Part shown: piece by piece, positions 17,580 through 27,963 of the stretch
How positions within the stretch are numbered: the stretch's first letter is position 1
Layout: the number at the start of each line of letters is the position of its first letter
Origin: Streptomyces glaucescens
GTDB lineage: Bacteria; Actinomycetota; Actinomycetes; Streptomycetales; Streptomycetaceae
NCBI RefSeq assembly: GCF_000761215.1
Contig: NZ_CP009438.1
Location: forward strand, 2,499,501-2,563,500
Reading direction: 5' to 3'
Length of the DNA stretch: 64,000 bases
The notes under the pieces: model-generated
The model's input: only the letters and a program-made list of their open reading frames with translations
What the model was told of the DNA's origin: nothing
Databases searched by the model: none
Position numbers and translations under genes: made by a program

Positions 17580-18044
17580 ATGGCCGCACCCTCCGACCGT
17601 CCCGCCCGCCGACCCGACGACCTGACCCTGGAAGTCGTCGACCTGATCGGCGCGGTCGTGGCGCGCTACCACGAGGAGTTCGAGGAGGCCGCCGCCGGGC
17701 ACGCCCTCACCGGCGCCCAGGCGAAGCTCCTCACCCTGCTTTCCCTCGGCCCGCTGCCCATGCGCAAGCTGGCCCGGAAACTGCGGTGCGAGCCGTCCAA
17801 CGTCACCGGCATCGTCGACCGCCTGGAATCCCGCGGCCTCGTCGAACGCCGCCCCGACCCCGCCGACCGCCGCGTGAAGGTGGCCGCGCCGACGGAGGAG
17901 GGACGCCGGGTCGCCCGCAGCCTGCGCGACTCGCTCCGCTTCGCCCGCGAGCCGCTGGCGGCGCTCAGCGAGGAGGAACGGCTCGCGCTGCGGGACCTGC
18001 TGCGGCAGATGGTGGGGCCGGAGCCGGAGTCCGGCACGGTGTGA
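17580..18044 (+). CDS. MarR family transcriptional regulator
   Basis: A 154-residue winged helix-turn-helix repressor. The DNA-binding domain spans roughly residues 45-105 (MRKLARKLRCEPSNVTGIVDRLESRGLVERRPDPADRRVK), the standard MarR recognition helix and wing. The upstream ATG 17529 is rejected because operator site 2 lies inside that extension and because the promoter at 17567 predicts a transcript starting at about 17579, giving a leaderless mRNA at ATG 17580. It probably represses itself and the divergent NADP oxidoreductase. Confidence 0.85.
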   Translation: MAAPSDRPARRPDDLTLEVVDLIGAVVARYHEEFEEAAAGHALTGAQAKLLTLLSLGPLPMRKLARKLRCEPSNVTGIVDRLESRGLVERRPDPADRRVKVAAPTEEGRRVARSLRDSLRFAREPLAALSEEERLALRDLLRQMVGPEPESGTV

Positions 18045-18056
18045 CGCCGCCCGGCG

Positions 18057-19046
18057 TCAGGTGCACCACCACAGGAACCGGTCGCACGTCTGCGACGGCG
18101 AGGGATCCGGCGCCGGAGCCGACGTGGCCGGGTCCGAGCTGGGCGTGGGGGCCGGCTCCTCGGCCGGCGGGGCCTGCGTGGTGGCGGGCGCGGTGCCGTC
18201 CTGCGGGGCGCCGGCGGACGCCGTCTGGGGCGCCCGGGTGAGACTCGCCCCGTCCGTCGGCCCGGCCGACTCCCCGCCCGCCGAGGGGGACGGGGACGCC
18301 GAGCCGGACGGGGAGGCCGACGCCGTGCCCGATGCCGTGCCCGTGGGGGCCGCCGGGGCCGCGGGGTCGGCGAGCGGGTCCGCCGCCCCGCCCTCCTCCT
18401 CGGACGGCTCCGAGACCCCGCCGTCCGCCGAGGCGTCGCCGGCCGCGGCGGGGGCCGGGGCCGAGCCGGAGGCGTCCATCCCGAGCTCCGCGAGACCGAG
18501 AGCGCCCGCGGCCAGCACGAAGGCCGCGCCGATCAGCAGCGCGCGACGGCGGCGCCGCCGGTGGGCGGCGGCCTTCCGGTCACGGCGGCTCTCGTCGCCG
18601 CGGCCACGCGGACCCGGGGTGCCGTCCGGCCCCTCGGCTCCTTCGGCTCCCTCGCCGCTCCGCCGCCCACGCCGGGCGGCGGCCCGGCCGGCGTACGCGC
18701 CGGGCTCGGGTGCACCGCCGGGTTCGCCCGTGCCGCCGGTTCCGGGTTCGCCGGCGGGTCCGGGCCCGCTCCCGTGCCCCGGTCCGCCGCCGGGACGGGG
18801 GCCGGAGCCGGCCGCGCCACCGGGCGCCGCGTACCCGCCGTCCGTGGATTCCGGGGCGTACGCGCCGGGCGCGGGCTCCGGGGCGTACGCGCTGGGCGGG
18901 TGGGTGCCGCCGGGCAGGTGGTCCGCTCCCCGGTGCGGGTCCCCGGGTCCGAGTGGCGCCGCGGGGAGGTGTTCGGCCGGCGTGCCGCAGCCCGGGCAGG
19001 CGAGGGCGCCGTTCAGGTGCCGTCGGCACGGGTGGCAGTAGTCCAT
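18057..19046 (-). CDS. SCO2400-like zinc-ribbon membrane protein with low-complexity tail
   Basis: A 329-residue protein that starts with two CxxC pairs (MDYCHPCRRHLNGALACPGC), a small zinc ribbon, followed by about 130 residues rich in Gly, Pro and Ala, a basic cluster (HRRRRRR), one transmembrane helix near residues 168-185 (LLIGAAFVLAAGALGLAELG) and a Ser/Pro/Thr/Ala-rich tail ending CDRFLWWCT. The layout suggests an inner-face zinc ribbon with an extracellular disordered domain closed by a two-Cys knot. I recall the SCO2400 family by its N-terminus; no function is known. It ends 12 bp from the convergent marR stop. Confidence 0.75.
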   Translation of the reverse strand: MDYCHPCRRHLNGALACPGCGTPAEHLPAAPLGPGDPHRGADHLPGGTHPPSAYAPEPAPGAYAPESTDGGYAAPGGAAGSGPRPGGGPGHGSGPGPAGEPGTGGTGEPGGAPEPGAYAGRAAARRGRRSGEGAEGAEGPDGTPGPRGRGDESRRDRKAAAHRRRRRRALLIGAAFVLAAGALGLAELGMDASGSAPAPAAAGDASADGGVSEPSEEEGGAADPLADPAAPAAPTGTASGTASASPSGSASPSPSAGGESAGPTDGASLTRAPQTASAGAPQDGTAPATTQAPPAEEPAPTPSSDPATSAPAPDPSPSQTCDRFLWWCT

Positions 19047-19228
19047 GACGCGGGAAGATTAGGTTCCGGGTCGGTAACGTGCCTAGCCGTGGCTGTGAAT
19101 GTTCTGTAGGGAACTCCCGGGCCGGGCCCGCGGAGGCGAGGACACCTCAGGCATCCCTCCCCCATCGCCCGAAAGCGGCTTTCGGTGCGGACTTTCGAAA
19201 GTGCCGAAACCGTTATCCGTTCGACCCA

Positions 19229-19257
19229 TTGACACCCCCGCCGCCCCCTCCTTACTG
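19229..19257 (+). promoter_or_regulatory. Consensus-like sigma70 promoter of sugar-acid operon
   Basis: TTGACA (19229-19234) and TTACTG (19252-19257) are separated by 17 bp, close to the principal (HrdB) consensus. The predicted start is near 19264, just where the regulator box begins, so a repressor bound there would block initiation. A 12 bp palindrome, ACTTTCGAAAGT, lies about 35 bp upstream. Confidence 0.65.
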
Positions 19258-19261
19258 TCAC

Positions 19262-19297
19262 GCCAGCATTTCGAACGTGTGACGAAATTTCGAACAA
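19262..19297 (+). promoter_or_regulatory. Candidate IclR-type box D
   Basis: TCGAA (19271-19275) and TTCGAAC (19289-19295) are separated by 13 bp, the spacing seen in the three strong boxes at 30552, 53353 and 60745. The left outer part of the box is degenerate. ATTTCGAAC also occurs as a direct repeat with 19 bp spacing. Confidence 0.45.
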
Positions 19298-19324
19298 TCC
19301 GAACGTTCACGAGGGGCAACTGCC

Positions 19325-20482
19325 GTGCGCATCACCGGAATCAGCACACACGTGGTCGGGACGCCGTGGCGCAACCTGACCTACGTACAGGTGCACACCG
19401 ACGAGGGCATCACCGGAGTCGGCGAGACCCGGATGCTGGGACACACCGACGCCCTCCTCGGCTACCTGAAGGAAGCCGAGGTCAACCACATTCTCGGCTC
19501 GGACCCGTTCGCCGTCGAGGACCTCGTGAAGAGGATGAAGTACGGCGACTACGGCCGGGCCGGCGAGATCGTGATGTCCGGTATCGCCGTCGTGGAGATG
19601 GCCTGCTGGGACATCAAGGGCAAGGCGCTGGGCGTGCCCGTGTGGCAGCTGCTCGGCGGCAAGGTGACCGACAGGGTCAAGGCGTACGCCAACGGCTGGT
19701 ACACCACCGAGCGCACCCCCGAGGCCTACCACAAGGCCGCCCAGGGGGTCATGGAGCGCGGGTACAAGGCGCTGAAGATCGACCCCTTCGGCACCGGCCA
19801 CTTCGAGCTGGACCACCAGGAGACGCTGTACGCGGTCTCCCTGATCGAGGCCGTCCGGGACGCGATCGGCCCGGACGCCGAGCTGATGCTGGAGATGCAC
19901 GGCCGGTTCTCGCCCGCCACCGCCGTACGGCTGGCCAGGGAGCTGGCGCCGTTCAAGCCGGCCTGGCTGGAGGAACCGTGCCCGCCGGAGAACCTGAAGG
20001 CGCTGGAGAAGGTGGCCGCGAAGGTGGACATCCCGGTCGCCACGGGTGAGCGGATCCACGACCGGATCGAGTTCCGCGAGCTGTTCGACAACCAGGCCGT
20101 GGACATCATCCAGCCGGACGTCGGCCACATCGGCGGCATCTGGGAGACGCGGAAGCTGGCGGCGACGGCCGAGACCCACTACATGCTGGTCGCGCCGCAC
20201 AACGTGGGCGGGTCGGTGCTCACCGCCGCGTCCCTCCAGGTCGGCTTCACCTCGCCGAACTTCAAGATCCTGGAGCACTTCAACGACTTCGCCGACGCGG
20301 AGATCAAGAAGGTGGTCAAGGGCGCGCCCCAGGTGGTCGACGGGTACTTCCACCTCTCCGACGCCCCCGGCCTGGGTGTGGAGCTGGACGTGGACGCCGC
20401 CGCCGAGTTCCCGCAGCAGCGGGCGCACTTCGACCTGTGGGCCGAAGGCTGGGAGAAGCGGGCCCCGAAGGACGCCCGGTGA
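19325..20482 (+). CDS. Enolase-superfamily sugar-acid dehydratase (galactonate dehydratase-like)
   Basis: A 385-residue mandelate racemase-group enzyme expected to dehydrate an aldonic acid to a 2-keto-3-deoxy acid. Metal ligands read as Glu190 (LMLEMHGRF), Glu216 (WLEEP) and Glu242 (TGERI). Candidate catalytic residues are His192, and His292 in APHNVGG paired with Asp265 (QPDVGH). Galactonate dehydratase normally has Asp at the first ligand, so Glu190 is unusual. The GTG start is coupled at its 3' end by a GTGA overlap to a zinc dehydrogenase. The substrate may be galactonate, arabinonate or a related acid. Confidence 0.82.
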   Translation: MRITGISTHVVGTPWRNLTYVQVHTDEGITGVGETRMLGHTDALLGYLKEAEVNHILGSDPFAVEDLVKRMKYGDYGRAGEIVMSGIAVVEMACWDIKGKALGVPVWQLLGGKVTDRVKAYANGWYTTERTPEAYHKAAQGVMERGYKALKIDPFGTGHFELDHQETLYAVSLIEAVRDAIGPDAELMLEMHGRFSPATAVRLARELAPFKPAWLEEPCPPENLKALEKVAAKVDIPVATGERIHDRIEFRELFDNQAVDIIQPDVGHIGGIWETRKLAATAETHYMLVAPHNVGGSVLTAASLQVGFTSPNFKILEHFNDFADAEIKKVVKGAPQVVDGYFHLSDAPGLGVELDVDAAAEFPQQRAHFDLWAEGWEKRAPKDAR

Positions 20483-21483
20483 GCACGGCCGTCGTCGTCG
20501 ACTCCCCCGGCAGCCACCGGCTGGTGGAGCACACGCCGCGCCGCCCGGAGGCCGGGGAGGCGCTGGTGCGGGTGCACGCCGTGGGGATCTGCGGCAGCGA
20601 CCGGGAGGTGTACCAGGGCAACCGGCCCGAGGGGTACGTGCGCTATCCGCTGACCCCGGGCCACGAGTGGTCCGGGACGGTGGAGGCGGTCGGCGCCGGG
20701 GTGCCGCGGTCCCTGGTGGGCCGCAAGGTCGTCGGCGAGGGCTTCCGCAACTGCCAGGTGTGCCACCGCTGCCACGCGGGCGAGACCACGCTGTGCACGG
20801 ACGGGTACGAGGAGACGGGGTTCACCCAGCCCGGCGCGATGGCGGCCACCCTCACCCTGCCGGCCCGGCTGCTGCACGTGCTGCCGCAGGACGCGGACCT
20901 GACGGCCGCCGCCCTGCTGGAGCCGGCCGCCTGCATCGCGGCCGCCGCGCTGAAGGCGAACGCCCGGCCGGGCGAGCGGGTCGCGGTGGTCGGCACGGGC
21001 ACGCTCGGCATGTTCGCGGTGCAGTTCCTGCGGGCCGCCTCGCCGGCGGAGCTGCTGGTGGTGGGCACCCGGCGGGACCGTGAGGAGCTGTCCCGGCGCT
21101 TCGGGGCGACCGGCTTCCGCACCAAGGACCAGGAGCTGCCGGACGACGTCGACGTCGTGATCGAGACCGCCGGCTCGGCGGACGCGGCGCGGCTTTCGGC
21201 GGGCCTGCTGCGGCGCGGCGGCCGGCTGGTGCTGACGGGCATCCCGGCGCCGGGCGCACAGGGTCTGGACCCGACCGACCTGGTGGTGCGGCAGCTGGAG
21301 GTGCACACCGTCTTCGGGGCGCCGCCGGACGCCTGGTCGCACGCGGTGCGGGTGTTCGGGGCGGGACTCCTGGACCCGGTGCCGCTGGTCACGCACGAGC
21401 TGCCGCTCGCCGAGTTCTCACGGGCGATCGAGCTGGTGGGGGCCGGCGATCCGAAGGTGGGCAAGGTGCTGCTGCGTCCTTAG
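20479..21483 (+). CDS. Zinc-dependent medium-chain alcohol dehydrogenase
   Basis: A 334-residue NAD(P)-dependent dehydrogenase. Catalytic zinc ligands are Cys38 (GICGSD), His62-Glu63 (GHEW) and a later acidic residue; the structural zinc loop is C-x2-C-x2-C-x7-C ([15 protein letters not shown]). The Rossmann motif GTGTLGMF is near residue 180. GTG 20479 overlaps the TGA of the dehydratase (GTGA), and the pair must be co-translated. It probably oxidises the sugar at the head of the pathway or handles a downstream aldehyde or alcohol; sorbitol, threonine and galactitol dehydrogenases are relatives. Confidence 0.85.
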   Translation: MSTAVVVDSPGSHRLVEHTPRRPEAGEALVRVHAVGICGSDREVYQGNRPEGYVRYPLTPGHEWSGTVEAVGAGVPRSLVGRKVVGEGFRNCQVCHRCHAGETTLCTDGYEETGFTQPGAMAATLTLPARLLHVLPQDADLTAAALLEPAACIAAAALKANARPGERVAVVGTGTLGMFAVQFLRAASPAELLVVGTRRDREELSRRFGATGFRTKDQELPDDVDVVIETAGSADAARLSAGLLRRGGRLVLTGIPAPGAQGLDPTDLVVRQLEVHTVFGAPPDAWSHAVRVFGAGLLDPVPLVTHELPLAEFSRAIELVGAGDPKVGKVLLRP

Positions 21484-21564
21484 CCGCTTCGGCACTCCCC
21501 CAGCCGTACGCCGGTACGGGGCCGCCCGAGGGCCCCCGTACCGGCGTGCTTCCGGCCCCGCACG

Positions 21565-21600
21565 CCTGGAGCCGCGAACCTCGTCCGATATACCGAACAC
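21565..21600 (+). promoter_or_regulatory. Candidate IclR-type box E
   Basis: GCGAA (21574-21578) and ACCGAAC (21592-21598) keep the 13 bp separation of the strong boxes but differ in each half. It ends 12 bp before the next gene's start codon. Confidence 0.3.
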
Positions 21601-21612
21601 AAAGGACAGCTT

Positions 21613-22581
21613 GTGACCGACGCTTCCGCCCCGGCAGCCCGTCGACCCGGCGAGCAGGCGCTCGCCTCGCTCGGCCTGGGCGCGCCCGCACTCGACCCCG
21701 CCGACGCCTCGCCGCACGCCTTCCCCGGCGGTGGCCGCTGGCGCACCGAGATCCCCTCGTGCGAGGGTCCCGAGGCGCTGGCCGTGGTGCTCAAGGAGGC
21801 CTGGCGCCTCGATGTGCCGATCCACCGGATCAGCCAGGGCAGCGGCGTGTGGATGCTGACCGACGCCGAGATCACCGAAATGGTCGAGGCGACCGCCGAA
21901 CGCGACATCGAACTCTGCCTGTTCACCGGCCCGCGCGGCACGTGGGACATCGGCGGCTCGACCCGCACCGACTCGCGCGGGGCGGGGCTGCGCGCGCGGG
22001 GCCACGACGCGGTCGCCGGCTGTGTCGAGGACGCGGTGCGCGCCACCGAACTGGGCGTCAAGTGCCTGCTCGTGGCCGACGAGGGTGTGCTGTGGACGCT
22101 GCACCGGGCGCGCGAGGCCGGGATCATCCCCGCCGACACCACGCTGAAAGTTTCGGCGCTGATCGGCCCCGTCAACCCGGCCGCGTACGCGGTGTACGAG
22201 CGGCTGGGCGCCGATTCCGTCAACGTGCCCAGCGATCTGACACTGAATCACCTCACCGAGATCCGCCGGGTCTCCGGCGCGCCGATGGACATGTACATCG
22301 AGGCACCCGACGATCTCGGCGGTTACGTCCGGATGTACGAGGTCGCGGAGCTGATCCGGCGGGGTGCGCCGCTCTACCTGAAGTTCGGCCTGTCGAAGGC
22401 CCCCGGCATCTACCCGTACGGCCACCACCTGCGGGACCTCACCCTGGCCACCGCCAAGGAGCGGGTGCGGCGCGGGCGGCTGGCGCTGGACCTGCTGGCC
22501 CGTCACGGGGCGGACGGCGACATGGCCCCGATCGGCTCCCGGCTGCCCGGCCGGCTCCAGCGGTTCGAAACGCATTCATAA
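21613..22581 (+). CDS. Predicted TIM-barrel protein, peptidase U32-like
   Basis: A 322-residue cytosolic protein. Alternating hydrophobic strands and helices ([64 protein letters not shown]) are consistent with a TIM barrel of the kind seen in U32 peptidase relatives and some aldolases or epimerases. No classical U32 cysteine pattern is visible. GTG 21613 follows AAAGGAC. Its place between sugar-acid enzymes and the sugar importer suggests a role in carbon use, perhaps as the aldolase or isomerase missing from the pathway; this is inference. Confidence 0.6.
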   Translation: MTDASAPAARRPGEQALASLGLGAPALDPADASPHAFPGGGRWRTEIPSCEGPEALAVVLKEAWRLDVPIHRISQGSGVWMLTDAEITEMVEATAERDIELCLFTGPRGTWDIGGSTRTDSRGAGLRARGHDAVAGCVEDAVRATELGVKCLLVADEGVLWTLHRAREAGIIPADTTLKVSALIGPVNPAAYAVYERLGADSVNVPSDLTLNHLTEIRRVSGAPMDMYIEAPDDLGGYVRMYEVAELIRRGAPLYLKFGLSKAPGIYPYGHHLRDLTLATAKERVRRGRLALDLLARHGADGDMAPIGSRLPGRLQRFETHS

Positions 22582-22691
22582 ATTTTCGGACACGCCCTCT
22601 TCACAGAAGAAGACGTAGCCCAACAGAATCCCACACATCCGTTCCGCCCGCCCGCCAGGCCCCTCCCGCACCGACATCGAGGAAGATGACC

Positions 22692-23804
22692 ATGCGCAAC
22701 CGCAGAGCCGCACTCGCCGCAGCAGCCACCGCCGCCTCCCTGGCCCTCGCCCTGACCGCCTGCGGCCAGAACAGCGAGGGCGGCAGCGAGGAGAGCAAGG
22801 GCAGCGGCGAAGACGCCACGATCGGCATCTCCATGCCGACCAAGTCCTCCGAGCGCTGGATCGCCGACGGCAAGAACGTGGTCCAGCACCTGGAGGGCAA
22901 GGGCTACAAGACCAAGCTGGTCTACGGGGAGGACGACCCCGACCAGCAGGTCTCCCAGATCGAGAACATGATCACCCAGGGTGTGGACGCCCTGATCATC
23001 GCGGCCATCGACAACAAGTCGATGAACAACGTCCTCCAGCAGGCCAAGGACGCCGACATCCCGGTCATCTCCTACGACCGGCTCATCCTCGGCTCCGCGG
23101 ACGTGGACTACTACGCCTCCTTCGACAACGAGAAGGTCGGCGAGCTCCAGGGCACCTACATCGTCGAGAAGCTCGGACTGAAGGACGGCGGCGCGAAGGG
23201 CCCGTTCAACATCGAGCTGTTCGCCGGCTCCAACGACGACAACAACACCCGCTACTTCTTCCAGGGCGCGATGAACGTCCTCCAGCCCTACATCGACAAG
23301 AAGCAGCTGGTCGTGCGGTCCGGCCAGACCGAGCTGACCCAGGTGACCACCCTGCGCTGGGACGGCGCCACCGCGCAGCGCCGCATGGACGACATCCTCA
23401 CCAAGTCGTACAAGAGCGGCAAGGTCGACGCGGTGCTCTCGCCGTACGACGGCATCTCCATCGGCATCCTGTCGGCGCTGAAGTCGGACGGCTACGGCTC
23501 CAAGAGCAAGCCGCTGCCGGTGGTCACCGGGCAGGACGCCGAGGTCGCCTCCGTGAAGTCGATCATCGCGGACGAGCAGTCGATGACCGTCTACAAGGAC
23601 ACCCGCGAGCTGGCCAAGGTCGCCTCCAACATGGTCGACGCGCTGCTGAACGACAAGAAGCCCGAGGTCAACGACACCAAGACCTACGACAACGGGGCGA
23701 AGGTCGTGCCCGCCTACCTGCTCGACCCGGTCGCCGTCGACAAGGCCAACTACCGGGAGGCCGTCGTCGACTCGGGCTACATCAAGGAATCCGACCTCAA
23801 GTAA
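22692..23804 (+). CDS. chvE: Sugar-binding lipoprotein of ABC importer (ChvE-type)
   Basis: A 370-residue periplasmic-binding-protein-fold lipoprotein. The lipobox is LTAC with Cys24, followed by a charged linker and the type I sugar-binding fold ([45 protein letters not shown]). The opening and the DRLI motif match ChvE, the galactose/arabinose-binding protein of Agrobacterium. ATG 22692 has GAGGAA seven bases upstream; ATG 22686 is too close to it. It feeds the ATPase and permease immediately downstream. The natural ligand is probably an aldose such as L-arabinose or D-galactose. Confidence 0.9.
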   Translation: MRNRRAALAAAATAASLALALTACGQNSEGGSEESKGSGEDATIGISMPTKSSERWIADGKNVVQHLEGKGYKTKLVYGEDDPDQQVSQIENMITQGVDALIIAAIDNKSMNNVLQQAKDADIPVISYDRLILGSADVDYYASFDNEKVGELQGTYIVEKLGLKDGGAKGPFNIELFAGSNDDNNTRYFFQGAMNVLQPYIDKKQLVVRSGQTELTQVTTLRWDGATAQRRMDDILTKSYKSGKVDAVLSPYDGISIGILSALKSDGYGSKSKPLPVVTGQDAEVASVKSIIADEQSMTVYKDTRELAKVASNMVDALLNDKKPEVNDTKTYDNGAKVVPAYLLDPVAVDKANYREAVVDSGYIKESDLK

Positions 23805-23836
23805 CGCCCGCACCCTAGGGATTGGAAGGCACGACC

Positions 23837-25383
<1,547 letters not shown>

Positions 25384-25387
<4 letters not shown>

Positions 25388-26628
25388 GCACGGATGTGAC
25401 CGCCAAGAGCCCGGCCCCGGCGCCGCCGGGCGGCACCGGATCGGCGTCGGGCGGGGGCCTGCTCCACCTGGTGCTGGACGGCCTGCGACGCAACATGCGC
25501 CAGTACGGCATGCTGCTCGCCCTCGGTCTGATCGTGGCGCTGTTCGCCGTGTGGACCGACGGCGACCTGCTGCTGCCGCGCAACGTCTCCAACCTGGTCC
25601 TGCAGAACAGCTACATCCTGATCCTCGCGATCGGCATGATGCTCGTCATCATCGCGGGCCACATCGACCTGTCGGTCGGCTCGCTGACGGCGTTCGTGGG
25701 CGCGTTCGCGGCCGTGCTGACCGTGCAGCACGACATCGCCTGGCCGGTGGCCGTCGTGCTGTGCCTGCTGGCGGGCGCGGTCGCGGGCGCGGCGCAGGGG
25801 TTCTTCATCGCGTATCTCGGCATACCGTCGTTCATCGTCACCCTGGCCGGGATGCTGGTCTTCCGCGGCGTCACGGAGATCCTGCTGGAGGGGCAGACCC
25901 TCGGCCCGTTCCCGGACGGCCTGCAGAAGATGGGCAACGGCTTCCTCCCCGAGGTCGGCCCCGAGACCAACTACCACAACATCACGCTGCTGCTGGGCTT
26001 CGTCCTGATCGCCTTCGTGGTCCTCCAGGAGCTGCGCGACCGCAAGCGCCAGCAGGAGTTCTCGCTGGACGTGGTCCCGCTGAACCTGTTTCTGCTGAAG
26101 CTGGTCGCCATCGCCGCCGCCCTGCTCACGGTCACCCTGCTGCTCGCCAGCTACAAGGGCGCGCCGATCGTCCTGCTGATCCTGGGCGCGCTGGTGGTCG
26201 GCTACGGCTACCTCATGCGCAACTCCGTCTTCGGCCGGCACATCTACGCGATCGGCGGCAACCTGCCCGCGGCGAAGCTGTCCGGGGTGAAGGACCGGAA
26301 GGTCACCTTCCTGGTCTTCCTGAACATGGGCGTGCTCGCGGCCCTGGCCGGTCTGGCGATCGCCGCCCGGCTGAACGCGGCGTCCCCGAAGGCCGGCCTG
26401 AACTACGAACTCGAGGCGATCGCCTCGGCGTTCATCGGCGGCGCGTCCATGAGCGGCGGTGTCGGCACCGTGCTCGGCGCGATCATCGGCGGTCTGGTCC
26501 TCGGCGTGCTGAACAACGGCATGAACCTCCTGAGCGTCGGCACCGACTGGCAGCAGGTCATCAAGGGGCTCGCCCTGCTGGCCGCCGTCGGGTTCGACGT
26601 GTGGAACAAGCGCAAGTCCGGTTCGTAA
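25384..26628 (+). CDS. gguB: Sugar ABC transporter permease (GguB-type)
   Basis: A 414-residue CUT2 permease with about ten transmembrane helices, the membrane channel for the ChvE/GguA importer. Family motifs include [17 protein letters not shown] near residue 90, [17 protein letters not shown] near residue 142 and [15 protein letters not shown] near residue 353. The first 40 residues are a charged, proline-rich cytosolic leader. It is translationally coupled to gguA and followed by a strong terminator, which closes the transport operon. Confidence 0.94.
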
Positions 26629-26635
26629 GTCAGCC

Positions 26636-26661
26636 GGGGCCCCGCCGGGCGGCGGGGCCCC
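26636..26661 (+). terminator. Terminator after gguB
   Basis: A perfect 11 bp stem, GGGGCCCCGCC and complement, with a GGGC loop, eight bases after the permease stop and 27 bases before the next start codon. Confidence 0.8.
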
Positions 26662-26687
26662 CTCCTCACCCGGGAGCCGCACTACAC

Positions 26688-27833
26688 ATGGACATGAGCA
26701 GACGTACCGTCATCGCCGGGGCGGCCGCCGCCGGTGTCACCGCCGCGCTCAGCGGCACCGCCCACGCCACGGGAGGCATCAAGCCGGTGAAGGAACTCTT
26801 CGGCAGGCTCGCCGACGGCACCGAGGTGTACCGCTGGTCGCTGGAGAACGGCGGCACGCGGATGAAGGTCCTGTCCTACGGCGGGATCGTCCAGTCCCTG
26901 GAGCTGCCGGACCGCCGCGGCAGGTACGCGAACGTCTCCCTGGGCTTCGGGACCATCGAGGACTACGTGTCCTCCAGCCCGTACTTCGGCGCGCTGATCG
27001 GCCGCTACGGCAACCGCATCGACCGGGGACGCTTCACCCTGGACGGCACGACGTACCAGCTCTCCGTCAACGACGGCGACCACAGCCTGCACGGCGGCGC
27101 GCAGGGCTTCGACAAGCGGGTGTGGGACGTGCAGCCGTTCCGTCGGGGCTCCGACGTCGGACTGCGCCTGCGCCACACCAGCGCCGACGGCGAGATGGGC
27201 TACCCCGGCACCCTGAAGGCCGAGGTGACGTACACGCTCACCCGGTCCGGCGACTGGCGCATCGACTACGAGGCCACCACCGACAAGCCGACGGTCTGCA
27301 ACCTCACCAGCCACGTCTACTTCAACCTCGCGGGCGAGGGCAGCGGCACCGTCTACGACCACGAGCTGTCCATCGCCGCCTCCCGCTACACCCCGGTCGA
27401 CGCGGGCCTGATCCCCACCGGCGAGCTGGCGAAGGTGGCGGGCACCCCCTTCGACTTCCGCCGTACCAAAACCGTCGGCGAGGACATCCGGGACGCCCAC
27501 CAGCAGCTGCTGTACGGCAAGGGCATCGACCACAACTGGGTCCTGGACAAGGGCATCACGGCCCGCCCCGAGCACGTCGCCACGCTGCGCGACCCGCGCT
27601 CCGGCCGCACCATGAAGATCGCGACGACCGAGCCGGGCCTGCAGTTCTACTCCGGCAACTTCCTCGACGGCACCCTCGTCGGCAGCGGCGGCCGGATCTA
27701 CCGCCAGGGCGACGCGCTCTGCCTGGAGACCCAGCACTTCCCGGACTCGCCCAACCAGCCGTCGTTCCCGTCGACGGTGCTGCGCCCGGGGCAGACGTAC
27801 CGCTCGACGACGGTGCACTCGTTCGGCGCGTGA
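26688..27833 (+). CDS. Tat-exported aldose 1-epimerase
   Basis: A 381-residue mutarotase carrying a twin-arginine signal (SRRTVIAGAAAAG, cleavage after AHA near residue 27). The catalytic His is in SHVYFNLAG and Glu in CLETQHFPDSPN. It should act outside the cell, equilibrating sugar anomers before uptake by the ChvE-type importer encoded just upstream. ATG 26688 has GGGAG 11 bases upstream; ATG 26694 is an alternative. It is a divergent paralogue of the cytosolic enzyme at 10.5 kb, giving one mutarotase on each side of the membrane. Confidence 0.9.
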   Translation: MDMSRRTVIAGAAAAGVTAALSGTAHATGGIKPVKELFGRLADGTEVYRWSLENGGTRMKVLSYGGIVQSLELPDRRGRYANVSLGFGTIEDYVSSSPYFGALIGRYGNRIDRGRFTLDGTTYQLSVNDGDHSLHGGAQGFDKRVWDVQPFRRGSDVGLRLRHTSADGEMGYPGTLKAEVTYTLTRSGDWRIDYEATTDKPTVCNLTSHVYFNLAGEGSGTVYDHELSIAASRYTPVDAGLIPTGELAKVAGTPFDFRRTKTVGEDIRDAHQQLLYGKGIDHNWVLDKGITARPEHVATLRDPRSGRTMKIATTEPGLQFYSGNFLDGTLVGSGGRIYRQGDALCLETQHFPDSPNQPSFPSTVLRPGQTYRSTTVHSFGA

Positions 27834-27963
27834 CCGCGGCCGCCCTCCGGCGGTGCGGCAACCCACGTCGGCACCAACGGAGTTGAACGGCGTCCCGCAC
27901 GCCTCCGTATGTAAGGGCGGCCCGTGCTCCCCCGCGCGGGCCACCCACAGCACGGAGGTCCCC

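Noticed and set aside
16344..17582. The MarR protein as OhrR for the nearby ohr gene
   Set aside because: It lacks the N-terminal reactive Cys, and its operators lie at the oxidoreductase promoter, more than 1 kb from ohr.
22565..22591. A further regulator box upstream of chvE (TCGAA, then TTCGGAC)
   Set aside because: The spacing between half-sites is 15 rather than 13 bp and the right half is altered; the left half lies inside the preceding coding sequence.
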